Below are positions 20,022-29,053 of a stretch of DNA of 56,828 bases, piece after piece. Position numbers and translations under genes: made by a program. The DNA is from Staphylococcus sp. GTDB lineage: Bacteria; Bacteroidota; Bacteroidia; Bacteroidales; Muribaculaceae. Under the pieces are notes generated by a model that was not told the DNA's origin, ran no database searches, and saw only the letters and a program-made list of their open reading frames with translations. The DNA lies in the NCBI GenBank assembly GCA_023665865.1, contig JAMPDC010000001.1:570852-627679 (forward strand), written 5' to 3'. The stretch's first letter is position 1, and each line of letters starts with the position of its first letter.

Positions 20022-21152
20022 TCAGCTCATTCTATGTTTGTAATCCTCGTAGTCGAAACGACGCAGGTAGGTGCAGTCGCCATTGGCGTCACACATCACC
20101 ATCGCCGGGTGCTGGATGCCGTTGAACATTGTGGTCTTCACTGTCGTGTAGTGGTTCATGTCCTCCAGAGTAAGCCGGTCGCCGGCTTTCAGCGATTCCC
20201 GGAACCACCAGTCACCCACATAGTCACCGCTCAGGCAGGAATTGCCGCCAAGACGGTATTTAGGCAAGCCCTCGGCCTCGGGCACAGATTCAGTGATGGC
20301 CGGCTGATAGGGCATCTCCAGACAGTCGGGCATGTGGCAGGCAAAACTTGCGTCGATAATAGCGGTTTTTATGCCCTCATTGTCGACCACATCAAGGACC
20401 TCGGTGACAAGATCACCGGTGCGCCACATCCAGGCGCTTCCGGGCTCAAGAATCACCTTCAGCCACGGATAGCGTGTACGGAAATCCTTGAGAAGTCCGA
20501 TGAGATGAGCCGTGTCATAGCCTTCGCGTGTCATCAGATGCCCACCGCCGAAGTTCACCCACTTGACCTGCGGAAGGAAAGCCCCGAACTGTTCCTCAAA
20601 AGCTCTCAACACCTTCTCCAGATCATAGCTCGAACTCTCGCAGAGCGCATGGAAATGCAATCCCTCTATCCCATCGGGGAGATGTCCGCCGAGCTGAGTG
20701 GCAGTGACACCGAAACGTGATCCCGGAAGTGCCGGATTGTAGATCTCGGTGTCGATGACCGAACACTGAGGGTTGACGCGCAGTCCGGGCGACACTCCGG
20801 CAGCAAGGGTGCGTCGGCCATAGCGTTCCCATTGGCTGAGTGAATTGAAAGTCAGATGTGTCGCACGGTTGAGAAACTCGCCGATTGTGGCCTCGGTATA
20901 TACGGGACAATAGACATGAGCTTCGCCGCCAAGCTCCTCGTTGCCGAGACGGAGCTCATTGAGAGAACTGGCTGTGAAATCGCGGTTATACTCGCGGACA
21001 ATCCCAAACGAGCGCCATAGGGCATTTGCTTTGAAGGCCATGATGATATTGACTCCGGCCTCACGCTCCACTCCTGTGATCAGTTCAAGATTACGGCGCA
21101 TACGGTCTTCGTAGACGATATAGAACGGCGTAGGGAGATCTGTTGCTTTCAT
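20022..21152 (-). CDS. nspC: Carboxynorspermidine decarboxylase
   Basis: This PLP-dependent enzyme decarboxylates carboxynorspermidine or carboxyspermidine in the alternative polyamine pathway common in Bacteroidetes. The 376-residue product has the alanine-racemase-type fold III barrel with the PLP lysine at Lys41 (NIIMAFKANALW), GLHFHALCESS in the barrel and the C-terminal GNSCLSGDYVGDWWF cysteine motif. The start ATG is at 21150-21152. The partner dehydrogenase gene is not in this window. It lies 36 bases after pcrA. Confidence 0.93.
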   Translation of the reverse strand: MKATDLPTPFYIVYEDRMRRNLELITGVEREAGVNIIMAFKANALWRSFGIVREYNRDFTASSLNELRLGNEELGGEAHVYCPVYTEATIGEFLNRATHLTFNSLSQWERYGRRTLAAGVSPGLRVNPQCSVIDTEIYNPALPGSRFGVTATQLGGHLPDGIEGLHFHALCESSSYDLEKVLRAFEEQFGAFLPQVKWVNFGGGHLMTREGYDTAHLIGLLKDFRTRYPWLKVILEPGSAWMWRTGDLVTEVLDVVDNEGIKTAIIDASFACHMPDCLEMPYQPAITESVPEAEGLPKYRLGGNSCLSGDYVGDWWFRESLKAGDRLTLEDMNHYTTVKTTMFNGIQHPAMVMCDANGDCTYLRRFDYEDYKHRMS

Positions 21153-21188
21153 ATACCTTATTATACTATATATGGTTTCTTCTTTTGA

Positions 21189-23546
21189 TTAATCAATGAT
21201 TGCAAACTTTGCAAATTTCAGCATGAGAGTGCGCTGGTCGGTGGAGTCAAACACCACAGTGATGCGGGCATCGGGCCCGGAATTGTCAATGTTGACGATC
21301 GTTCCCAGACCAAACTTGGCATGCTCGATCCTCATGTTCTCCATTAGCTCTGTCGGCGTATGGAGAGAATAATGACCGCTTGCACCACCCTGTGCTGCCG
21401 GAGCAGAGACCTGCCCGGGCCGGACAGGAGCTGAAAATCCGCCCCGCTCAACCGGTGGGGCGACATCCTTGCGGCGCAATGAGCTCAGGCTGCGGGCACT
21501 TCCTGTCATCGATGCTGAATAGTTGACGGTCGGACGGGTGAAACGCGGTTGCTGCGTAGCCTCAAGATCATCGTTTGTCGCCAGATGGAGATACGTCCGG
21601 TCTATGTCTCCCAGAAAGCGCGAGGGCCGGCACGTCACGGTCTGCCCGTTGCGGAAACGGGAACCGGCATAGCTGAGCATGCAGAACTTGCGCGCACGGG
21701 TGATAGCCACATACATCAGGCGGCGCTCCTCCTCGATCTGCGACGGTGATTCCTGCGCCATGGCCGACGGAAACAGCTCCTCCTCAACTCCCACGACAAA
21801 GACATTGTTGAATTCAAGCCCCTTGGCCGCGTGTACAGTCATCAGCGTCACACGCTCGTCACTCCCCTCGGTATCTGAGTCCTGGTCGGTGGCCAGCGAG
21901 ACCTCGGCCATAAATGCACCGAGCGACACATCGGTATTACCCTCCTCAGTCCTGTTTTCGACAAACTCTCCCACACCTTTGAGGAGTTCCTGCAAGTTCT
22001 CCTGCTTCGATATGCTTTCAGGTGTGCGGTCATGGATAAGCATTGAGAAGAGCCCGGTACGGTCAATGATCATCTTGGCGAGTGTCAGAGCGTCGGCACC
22101 TTTGCGGTTGGCCTCGGTAAAAGATGTGATCAGGCCTGCAAACTCGTCAATGCGTTTGAGAGTGGGTGCGTTGAGTCCCGCCGGGTGCTTATCCGGCTCC
22201 TGAATGACAGTCCATAGACTCACATTGTCGTCAATGGCACGGCGGATGAGTTTGTTGACAGTCGTGTCGCCAATCTTTCGTGCGGGAAAATTGATGATTC
22301 TCTTCAGAGCCTCATCGTCGTCGGGGTTGAGAGCCATGCGGAAATAGGCTATGGCATCCTTGACCTCCTTCCGCTGATAGAACGAGAGACCACCGTAGAT
22401 ACGGTAAGCCACATTGCGTTTGCGCAGCGCCTCCTCAAGCACACGGCTCTGGGCATTCGTGCGGTAGAGGATCGCAAACTCCTCGGCGCTGTCGCCCGAG
22501 CGCATCTTCAGCTGCGAGACCCTCGAGGCCACCTGATAGGCCTCTTCAAAATCGCTGTAGCATTTGACAACCTCGATCGGCGCACCAGTCTCGTTTTCCG
22601 AATAGACCTGCTTAGGTATCTGGTCACGGTTTTTGTCTATGAGCGAGCCGGCGGCGTTGATGATGTTGCGCGTCGAGCGGTAGTTGCGCTCAAGCTTGAA
22701 GGTCGACAACTGCGGATATGTCTTCCGCAGGTCGAGAATGTTGCGGATATTGGCACCGCGAAACGAGTAGATGCTCTGTGCATCGTCGCCGACCACACAC
22801 AGCTTGCCGCTCTCTCCGGTGAGCATCGTCACGATCAGATGCTGCGCGAAATTGGTGTCCTGATACTCATCGACCAGGACATATCTGAAAAATTCCCTGT
22901 AGTGGCGAAGCACGTCGGGATTGTCGCGCAACAGGACGTTGGTATAATAAAGCAAATCGTCAAAGTCCATCGCTCCAGCCACGGCGCAGCGGTCGCGGTA
23001 GGCACGATAGACCTCATACAGTTCAGGACGGCGGGCCTGGCGGTCAGCTTCGAGAATGTCGCGGCTCATGGCATATTGCTCGGGAGAGACAAGCGCGTTT
23101 TTAGCCGACGATATAGCTGAAAGGACAGCCGACGGCTTGTAGATCTTCTCATCGAGCTGCATATCCTTGACTATCGTCTTGACCAGTGACTTGCTGTCGG
23201 CTGAATCATAGATCGTGAAGCTGCTTTTGAAGCCGATGCGCTCTGCGTTTGAGCGGAGTATGCGGGCGAAAATCGAGTGGAATGTCCCCATCCAGAGTTT
23301 CGAGGCGGTCTCTGCCCCGACAAGCTGCTCGATACGCTCGCGCATCTCCCTCGCAGCCTTATTGGTGAAAGTCAACGCCAGGATGCGCCACGGCTCATAG
23401 CCCAGGTTGAGGAGATGGACGATCTTATAGGTCAGCACACGGGTCTTGCCGGAACCCGCACCGGCAATCACCAGCTGCGGGCCCTCGCAGTATTCGACAG
23501 CAGCCCGTTGCTGCTCATTGAGTTTATCAAGATAGGATTCGGTCAT
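21189..23546 (-). CDS. pcrA: UvrD/PcrA-type superfamily I DNA helicase
   Basis: This 3'-5' DNA helicase acts in nucleotide excision repair and fork maintenance. I chose the ATG at 23544-23546 (MTESYLDKLNEQQRAAVEYC), giving 785 residues; the frame is open 27 codons more. Walker A is GAGSGKT at 29-35, followed by LALTFTNKAAREMRERI, DEYQDTN (motif II), GDDAQSIYSFRGA (motif III) and VTLMTVHAAKGLEFNNVFVV. A linker precedes the C-terminal Tudor-like PcrA domain (IEHAKFGLGTIVNID). UvrD and PcrA cannot be separated firmly. Confidence 0.93.
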   Translation of the reverse strand: MTESYLDKLNEQQRAAVEYCEGPQLVIAGAGSGKTRVLTYKIVHLLNLGYEPWRILALTFTNKAAREMRERIEQLVGAETASKLWMGTFHSIFARILRSNAERIGFKSSFTIYDSADSKSLVKTIVKDMQLDEKIYKPSAVLSAISSAKNALVSPEQYAMSRDILEADRQARRPELYEVYRAYRDRCAVAGAMDFDDLLYYTNVLLRDNPDVLRHYREFFRYVLVDEYQDTNFAQHLIVTMLTGESGKLCVVGDDAQSIYSFRGANIRNILDLRKTYPQLSTFKLERNYRSTRNIINAAGSLIDKNRDQIPKQVYSENETGAPIEVVKCYSDFEEAYQVASRVSQLKMRSGDSAEEFAILYRTNAQSRVLEEALRKRNVAYRIYGGLSFYQRKEVKDAIAYFRMALNPDDDEALKRIINFPARKIGDTTVNKLIRRAIDDNVSLWTVIQEPDKHPAGLNAPTLKRIDEFAGLITSFTEANRKGADALTLAKMIIDRTGLFSMLIHDRTPESISKQENLQELLKGVGEFVENRTEEGNTDVSLGAFMAEVSLATDQDSDTEGSDERVTLMTVHAAKGLEFNNVFVVGVEEELFPSAMAQESPSQIEEERRLMYVAITRARKFCMLSYAGSRFRNGQTVTCRPSRFLGDIDRTYLHLATNDDLEATQQPRFTRPTVNYSASMTGSARSLSSLRRKDVAPPVERGGFSAPVRPGQVSAPAAQGGASGHYSLHTPTELMENMRIEHAKFGLGTIVNIDNSGPDARITVVFDSTDQRTLMLKFAKFAIID

Positions 23547-23567
23547 ATTGAAAATCATATACATTGA

Positions 23568-23625
23568 GACGCGGCGTGTGGTGTATGCTGACGGTAGATC
23601 CTTCGCATACGATACGCGCCGCGTC
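23568..23625 (-). terminator. Long hairpin between the C69 peptidase gene and pcrA
   Basis: Arms 23568-23576 and 23617-23625 pair perfectly (9 bases), and inner arms 23583-23588 and 23605-23610 pair too. With a few G-U pairs and one mismatch, they join into a stem of about 21 bases. It lies 50 bases past the dipeptidase stop and in the pcrA leader. No strong T-run follows, so it may be a terminator or an attenuating leader structure. Confidence 0.5.
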
Positions 23626-23674
23626 ACTATGGGGGAATCAGTCTACGGCACGCGCAGACTGCCTGTCAGTCCGG

Positions 23675-25315
23675 TCAATCCTTCTCCTTCTCAGTGTTGA
23701 TGAGGAGATGGTCGCCTGTCTGGTCGGCGATAGAGCGGTAGTAGTGCTCGTCATATCCACCATAGACAGGTGAGACGGGCATACCCTCGGGTGTGCGTTC
23801 GAACTTTCCATCCTTCTCGCGCTTGATGTTGCCATCCATATACTTGACGAGGAGGTAATCACCAAGATTCTTATAATTCTTGACCATGCGTGTCGAAGCC
23901 TGGGCAGAGTGGAGGTTGAGGCGTTCGCGGGCAGTGGCGGTATCGAGAGCCGGAACCTCGGCGAGCATTTCCTTCACTTCATTCTCAAGGGTCGACTCTT
24001 CGGCCATCTGCACACGGCGGATATCGTCGATCATCTTGCTGTACTGATGATAGGCCTGGTTTGCGACATAGCTGGTCACCCAGAAGGCCGCATCCCATGA
24101 AAGAGTGAGGAGGTCACCGTTGCCGACAGCAAACTCGTGGGGGATAGAGGTGAGGCCGCAATACATGGGGACATAGACACTGGTGTTAGCGTCGTCAACA
24201 CCAAACCAGAGGATGCCGCGCATGAGTTCGGGATGAGCATTGTTCATCTGCGATACGAACGAGAATCCGGTCTGCTGTGTGGCGATGGCGCGCTCGTTGA
24301 GATAAGTCTTACCATCGACCTCGAAGGTCATCGGACGCCAACGGTAGGGCACCTTGTAGGGACCTGCACCGATATCCTGGGTCATATCCATGGGCGTACC
24401 CTCGAAATGGTCGCGCATCATCCACTTCATATCGTTGAGGCTGACCTTCTTGCTGGGCTTGACCCACAGGGGGAAGGGTTCGCCCTCTGCATCGAGCACC
24501 CAGGGAAGATAGGCATCCATTCCGTCTGAATACTTGTTGAAGAAGCTCCAGACACGGCCGTCGCAACCACGGGTAGAGGTGGGCTTGAGCACACCATAGG
24601 CCAGCGAGAAGCTGAAATCCTCATCCTTGCCGTTGAAATAGCCCATCTTGCGGGCGAAGTCGATCACGTCGGGCGAATAGAGAGTGTTTTCCTTATCCTT
24701 GAGGGGGAATTTGTGGATGCGTGGATGGTTGGCATGGCCGGAGATGCAATCGTCGGGGATGCGGCGGGCAACCCACACAGCACCTTTCTCCTTACCGCCC
24801 TTGCCGATGAGCTCCATGATCCATGCCTCGTTAGCGTCAGCGATAGAGAATGACTCACCGCTTGAATGGTATCCATACTCATTAACGAGGTCAGTCATGA
24901 TCTTGATAGCCTCACGTGGAGTCTTGGCACGTTCGAGTGTCACATATATGAGCGAACCGTAGTCCATGATGCCGGTAGTGTCCTCCAGTTCCTTGCGGCC
25001 GCCCCATGTGCTCTCGGAGATAGTGAGACCATGTTCGTTCATATTGCCGATGGTGGTGTAGGTCTCCGCCACCTGAGGAATCTCGCCGAGATACTTGCCT
25101 GTATCCCATTCGACAATCTTGCGCATCTCACCGGGTGCATGCTTGCCGCCGGGACGGTTGTAGAGTTCACCATAGAGAGTATGGCTGTCAGCTGCGTATG
25201 TCACGAGAACCGAGCCATCGGGGGTAGCGTTTTTGCCCGCGATAAGGCTGGTGCAGGCGAATACCTCCACCGGAAGCAGGGCCAACATCGCAATGAAAAG
25301 TGATTTTATTTTCAT
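23675..25315 (-). CDS. Secreted C69-family dipeptidase
   Basis: This is a peptidase of the C69 (PepD-like) N-terminal-nucleophile family, 546 residues. A signal peptide spans about residues 1-20 (MKIKSLFIAMLALLPVEVFA). The catalytic cysteine is Cys21, which would become the new N-terminus after cleavage (CTSLIAGKNATPDGSVLV). Family segments include SESTWGGRKELEDTTGIMDY and GESFSIADANEAWIMELIG. It likely trims peptides in the periplasm. It is divergent from aqpZ, with its own promoter, and may be read through weakly into pcrA. Confidence 0.9.
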   Translation of the reverse strand: MKIKSLFIAMLALLPVEVFACTSLIAGKNATPDGSVLVTYAADSHTLYGELYNRPGGKHAPGEMRKIVEWDTGKYLGEIPQVAETYTTIGNMNEHGLTISESTWGGRKELEDTTGIMDYGSLIYVTLERAKTPREAIKIMTDLVNEYGYHSSGESFSIADANEAWIMELIGKGGKEKGAVWVARRIPDDCISGHANHPRIHKFPLKDKENTLYSPDVIDFARKMGYFNGKDEDFSFSLAYGVLKPTSTRGCDGRVWSFFNKYSDGMDAYLPWVLDAEGEPFPLWVKPSKKVSLNDMKWMMRDHFEGTPMDMTQDIGAGPYKVPYRWRPMTFEVDGKTYLNERAIATQQTGFSFVSQMNNAHPELMRGILWFGVDDANTSVYVPMYCGLTSIPHEFAVGNGDLLTLSWDAAFWVTSYVANQAYHQYSKMIDDIRRVQMAEESTLENEVKEMLAEVPALDTATARERLNLHSAQASTRMVKNYKNLGDYLLVKYMDGNIKREKDGKFERTPEGMPVSPVYGGYDEHYYRSIADQTGDHLLINTEKEKD

Positions 25316-25368
25316 ACGGATTTTCTGTTAATTGGTTTTTATTTGGTTTTCATGGTTGTTATATTACG

Positions 25369-25401
25369 CAAAGTTAATCATAAATTTCCGTTTTCTGCAA
25401 A
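25369..25401 (-). promoter_or_regulatory. Promoter of the C69 dipeptidase gene
   Basis: On the minus strand TTTG (25401-25398) and TAACTTTG (25376-25369) are separated by 21 bases, a good Bacteroidetes promoter. It overlaps the facing aqpZ promoter. Confidence 0.65.
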
Positions 25402-25416
25402 TTTTGTCTATCTTTG
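25385..25416 (+). promoter_or_regulatory. Probable aqpZ promoter
   Basis: TATCTTTG at 25409-25416 is a perfect -7 box. The -33 box is imperfect (TTTC at 25385-25388, 20 bases upstream). The ATG of aqpZ is 90 bases downstream, so the mRNA leader is fairly long. Confidence 0.55.
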
Positions 25417-25506
25417 TCAACATAAGCCTAATGTAAATCGTTAGAAAACAAAAAGACCACCTAAACAACCACAACATTTACGTTCAACTAAATTCTCATC
25501 ATTCTA

Positions 25507-26214
25507 ATGAAGAAGTATCTTGCAGAGATGATCGGTACGTTTGTACTGGTTCTCATGGGTTGCGGCAGCGCAATCTTCGCCGGCATCGGGCTCGGCACCA
25601 CCGGTTATGGAGTCACCACCCTTGGCGTTGCCATGGCATTCGGTCTATCAGTAGTGGCAATGGCCTACACAATCGGGAATATCTCCGGCTGCCACATCAA
25701 TCCCGCCATCACCCTCGGCGTATGGTCAAGCGGCCGCATGAGCGGCAAGGAAGCCGGCGGCTACATGCTCTTCCAGTGCATCGGCGCTCTGATCGCCTCT
25801 GCTGTCCTCTGGATTCTTGTCCACACAGGCAATGAAGCAGGCATCGAGGCAGTGTTTAACGACACTACCACCACCGGAGCCAATACTTTTATGGAAGGCA
25901 ATATCGTCCCGGCGTTTATCGCTGAGTTTATCTTCACCTTCATCTTCGTCCTCGTGGTGCTCGGCTCTACCGACGAGAAGAAAGGCGCAGGCAATTTCGC
26001 CGGTCTTGCAATCGGTCTGACCCTCGTGCTCGTCCACATTGCATGTATCCCCATCACAGGCACGTCAGTCAATCCTGCACGCTCATTCGGTCCCGCCATC
26101 TTCTCGGCCATCGAGGGCAATTCACTCCCCATCCAGCAGCTTTGGCTCTTCATCGTCGCTCCTTTCCTCGGCGCGCTGACAAGTGCAGGTGTCTGGAAAG
26201 CTATCCGCAACTAA
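25507..26214 (+). CDS. aqpZ: Aquaporin Z-type water channel
   Basis: This inner-membrane channel has 235 residues and six hydrophobic helices. The two pore-forming NPA motifs are at 65-67 (GCHINPAITLGVW) and 189-191 (TGTSVNPARSFGPAIF). His177 and Arg192 match the aromatic/arginine filter of water-selective AqpZ, whereas glycerol facilitators lack the His; water transport is therefore more likely than glycerol. The ATG at 25507 begins MKKYLAEMIGTFVLVLMGCG. It is a single gene followed by a hairpin terminator. Confidence 0.93.
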   Translation: MKKYLAEMIGTFVLVLMGCGSAIFAGIGLGTTGYGVTTLGVAMAFGLSVVAMAYTIGNISGCHINPAITLGVWSSGRMSGKEAGGYMLFQCIGALIASAVLWILVHTGNEAGIEAVFNDTTTTGANTFMEGNIVPAFIAEFIFTFIFVLVVLGSTDEKKGAGNFAGLAIGLTLVLVHIACIPITGTSVNPARSFGPAIFSAIEGNSLPIQQLWLFIVAPFLGALTSAGVWKAIRN

Positions 26215-26236
26215 CAAACGGGAACTAAGATCTAAC

Positions 26237-26297
26237 GGCACAGAAGAAGCGCCATGGGTATAGAAATACTTATCGACGGTGTCTTCTGTGCCATTTT
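26237..26297 (+). terminator. Terminator after aqpZ
   Basis: An 11-base perfect stem (26237-26247 with 26282-26292) is followed by ATTTTC, starting 23 bases after the aqpZ stop. The loop is long (34 bases). Confidence 0.6.
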
Positions 26298-26319
26298 CAT
26301 GTAAATTAATGTCTGAAAT

Positions 26320-27195
26320 ATGAGACTTGACGGACGCAGAGAGAGCTCTAATGTCAACGACCGCCGCGGAAGCGGCGGGGGCGGCCCCGGACTGAAGATC
26401 GGAGGCGGCATAGGCGCGGTGATAATCGCGGCTCTCATAGCTTGGTTTTCAGGAGGGAATCCTCTTGACGTACTGACATCAAACGTGGGCACCATCGTCG
26501 GTGGACAGGAATCAACATCCGGTCCCTACACTCCAACCGAGGAGGAAGAGGAACTCGCCCGCTTCTCGCGCCAGATCCTGGCCGGAACGGAGGATGTGTG
26601 GACTCAGCTATTCGCATCGATAGGCAAAGAATATGAGGCGCCGACACTGGTGTTCTACACCGATGCGGTCAGAAGCGCCTGCGGTGACGCCACCGCCTCG
26701 GTCGGACCATTCTACTGCTCGGCTGACCAGTCGCTCTACATCGACCTGTCCTTCTTCCGCGACATGCGCAAAACCCTCGGCGCTGACGGGGATTTTGCCT
26801 ATGCCTACGTCATCGCTCATGAGGTCGGTCACCATGTGCAGTATCTTTTAGGCACACTCGACAGCGCCCACGCAGCCATGAACCGCGTCGACGAGACCGA
26901 GGCCAACAATATCAGCGTACGCATCGAGCTCCAGGCCGACTTCCTCGCCGGAGTATGGGCCCACCACGACAATGCGATGTTCAATTCAATCGAAGATGGT
27001 GACATCGAAGAGGCTCTCGACGCCTCAATGAAAATCGGCGATGACTATCTGCAAAAGAAAGCCAGAGGATACTCCGTGCCCGACTCGTTCACCCACGGGA
27101 CTTCCGAGCAACGCTCACGTTGGTTGAAACGGGGACTCTCCACCGGCGACATCACCAAGGGCGACACATTTTCAATACCCTATTCCAACCTGTAG
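26320..27195 (+). CDS. YpfJ-type neutral zinc metallopeptidase
   Basis: The protein has 291 residues. A Gly-rich N-terminal stretch (about 18-30) leads into one membrane helix (about 29-44), so the catalytic domain is probably outside the inner membrane. The zinc motif HEVGH is at 167-171, with a further conserved ELQADFLAGVWAHH that should provide the third ligand. This matches the family of putative neutral zinc metallopeptidases typified by E. coli YpfJ, whose substrates are unknown. It is convergent with lpxB, with only a 5-base gap. Confidence 0.88.
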   Translation: MRLDGRRESSNVNDRRGSGGGGPGLKIGGGIGAVIIAALIAWFSGGNPLDVLTSNVGTIVGGQESTSGPYTPTEEEEELARFSRQILAGTEDVWTQLFASIGKEYEAPTLVFYTDAVRSACGDATASVGPFYCSADQSLYIDLSFFRDMRKTLGADGDFAYAYVIAHEVGHHVQYLLGTLDSAHAAMNRVDETEANNISVRIELQADFLAGVWAHHDNAMFNSIEDGDIEEALDASMKIGDDYLQKKARGYSVPDSFTHGTSEQRSRWLKRGLSTGDITKGDTFSIPYSNL

Positions 27196-27200
27196 CTCCG

Positions 27201-28397
27201 TCAGTTTTCACGACCTGACGTGAGATTGGCATAGATCAGACGCGCGACATTGGAGGCTGCCGACGAATCGGTGTGGAGTATTTCCCTCACCTTCCGGTAG
27301 CCTTCAAGCTGTCTGTCACGAGCCTCTCCTGAGGGTATGATGCGCGACAGCTCGCGGTCGACATTGTCGGGAGTACAGTTGTGGACAAGCATCTCCGGCA
27401 CCACGCAACCTCTGACACCTGTCCGGACAGCCTCACGGTTGACCTCATCGCGTGTCTTGCGGTCTATTTTGCCACCGATGAGATTGGGCAGCGAGGCATA
27501 GGGGATTTTAAGTATGTGGAGGAATATATCATGGGCCCACTTCCACCCGACGGCCCTGTAGCAGACCACCTGAGGACATCCGGCAAGGGCACATTCAAGC
27601 ACAGCCGTCCCCGATGTCACAAGGGCGACACGCGCGCTGGCCATCAGTTCGAGCGTCACCGCGTCGATCACCGGATAGTCGGAATAGCGGCTGTATAATT
27701 CCCTCGGCAGAGATGGCGCACCCGCTATGACCGGCTGCAATTCGGGATGGCGCCGGGCCACTGCATCCATCACCGGAAGGTTGGCCTTGATCTCTCCCAC
27801 CCTGCTGCCGGGCACAAGGGCAAGCACCGGTTTGCCGGTCAACGAATGGCGCCGCAGAAACTCATCGCCCGGAGGCAGCTGACTGACCGCCGCCTCCACC
27901 TCCTCGACCGATGGATTGCCGACATAGTCGACCTTGACTCCACGCTCGCCGAACCAGGCCGGTTCAAAGGGCAATATGGAAAAGATGACATCCACATAGC
28001 GACGCAGCTGCTTGATGCGATACGATTTCCATGCCCAGAGTTTTGGAGCTATGTAGTAGAAGACTTTGATACCAAGTCCTTTGGCAAACTTAGCCAGCTT
28101 CAGGTTGAAACCCGGATAGTCCACCAATACGACTGCATCGGGACGCATCGAGCGTATGGCCTCCTTGGCCACACGCAGATTGCCGAGCACTTCGGGCAGA
28201 TGCGTGGCCACATCGATGAACCCCATATAGGCCATACGGCTGAAATGGATGAGCGGCTCACGGCCCGCAGCCGCAGCCATATTGTCACCGCCGAGAAAAC
28301 AGATATCGGCTTCAGAGTCTATCGTCATCAGAGCCTTTATCACCTGGGAGGCATGGAGATCGCCGGAGGCTTCGCCGGCTGAGAAAAAGTATTTCAT
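27201..28397 (-). CDS. lpxB: Lipid-A-disaccharide synthase
   Basis: LpxB is a GT19 glycosyltransferase that joins UDP-2,3-diacylglucosamine and lipid X in lipid A synthesis at the inner face of the inner membrane. The ATG at 28395-28397 gives 398 residues starting MKYFFSAGEASGDLHASQVI; a GTG nine bases upstream is less likely. Family segments include DAVVLVDYPGFNLKLAKFAK, KVFYYIAPKLWAWKSYRIKQ and LVPGSRVGEIKANLPVM. Length is normal. It stands without other lipid A genes. Confidence 0.95.
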   Translation of the reverse strand: MKYFFSAGEASGDLHASQVIKALMTIDSEADICFLGGDNMAAAAGREPLIHFSRMAYMGFIDVATHLPEVLGNLRVAKEAIRSMRPDAVVLVDYPGFNLKLAKFAKGLGIKVFYYIAPKLWAWKSYRIKQLRRYVDVIFSILPFEPAWFGERGVKVDYVGNPSVEEVEAAVSQLPPGDEFLRRHSLTGKPVLALVPGSRVGEIKANLPVMDAVARRHPELQPVIAGAPSLPRELYSRYSDYPVIDAVTLELMASARVALVTSGTAVLECALAGCPQVVCYRAVGWKWAHDIFLHILKIPYASLPNLIGGKIDRKTRDEVNREAVRTGVRGCVVPEMLVHNCTPDNVDRELSRIIPSGEARDRQLEGYRKVREILHTDSSAASNVARLIYANLTSGREN

Positions 28398-28538
28398 AAT
28401 ATTCACATAAGTAGCTCCGGAAGTCGCCTGACAGTGTCAACACCGGCATTGTCTGCAAAATTAATGATTTTTTCGTCACAATCCTTTCCGCCCGGACATT
28501 TGTTGTATAAATATCAATATATACACATACAACCGACT

Positions 28539-28988
28539 ATGAAAAAATTATTTCTATCTCTTTTCCTCACCCTGACTGCGGCAGGAGCTGCCAATGCAAT
28601 CATTGACTCATATACCATCAACCGCGAGCAACTTCCCGATCAGGCCAAGGAGATGCTTGACGAATATTTTCCGAAAGCAAAAATAGGCATGATCAAGATC
28701 GACCGCCACCTTCTGAAGAAAACCGACTACGACGTGAGGCTCGTCAACGGCACTACCATCGAATTTTCAAACTCAGGCAAATGGACGTCAGTCGACTGCA
28801 AGAACAAAGAAGTGCCCGAAGGACTGGTCATGAAAACCATCCGCAATTACATCGCCAAGAATTTCAAGGGCACAAAGATCACCAAGATCACTAAAAAGAC
28901 AACCGCCTATGAGATCGGACTGTCGGACGGCGTAGAGCTGACATTCAATCTCCTCGGCCAATTCAAGAAAGCTAAAATTGAAGATTGA
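28539..28988 (+). CDS. Exported PepSY-like protein
   Basis: The 149-residue product starts at the ATG at 28539 with a clear signal peptide (MKKLFLSLFLTLTAAGAANA). The mature part has two similar repeats of the PepSY-like type: YFPKAKIGMIKIDRHLLKKT then YDVRLVNGTTIEFSNSGKWT, and KNFKGTKITKITKKTTAYEI then GLSDGVELTFNLLGQFKKAK. Such proteins are abundant in the Bacteroidetes periplasm and resemble the fold of beta-lactamase-inhibitor-like proteins; their role is unknown. Confidence 0.8.
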   Translation: MKKLFLSLFLTLTAAGAANAIIDSYTINREQLPDQAKEMLDEYFPKAKIGMIKIDRHLLKKTDYDVRLVNGTTIEFSNSGKWTSVDCKNKEVPEGLVMKTIRNYIAKNFKGTKITKITKKTTAYEIGLSDGVELTFNLLGQFKKAKIED

Positions 28989-29053
28989 TTTTATCATCTG
29001 AAGGATTTTTATTAACTTGCGCTTCAAATTTCATGCGGCATCCGATCATCACT

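Noticed and set aside
28456-28463. lpxB promoter
   Set aside because: A minus-strand TAATTTTG is present, but the nearest TTG is only 15 bases upstream, too close for the usual spacing.
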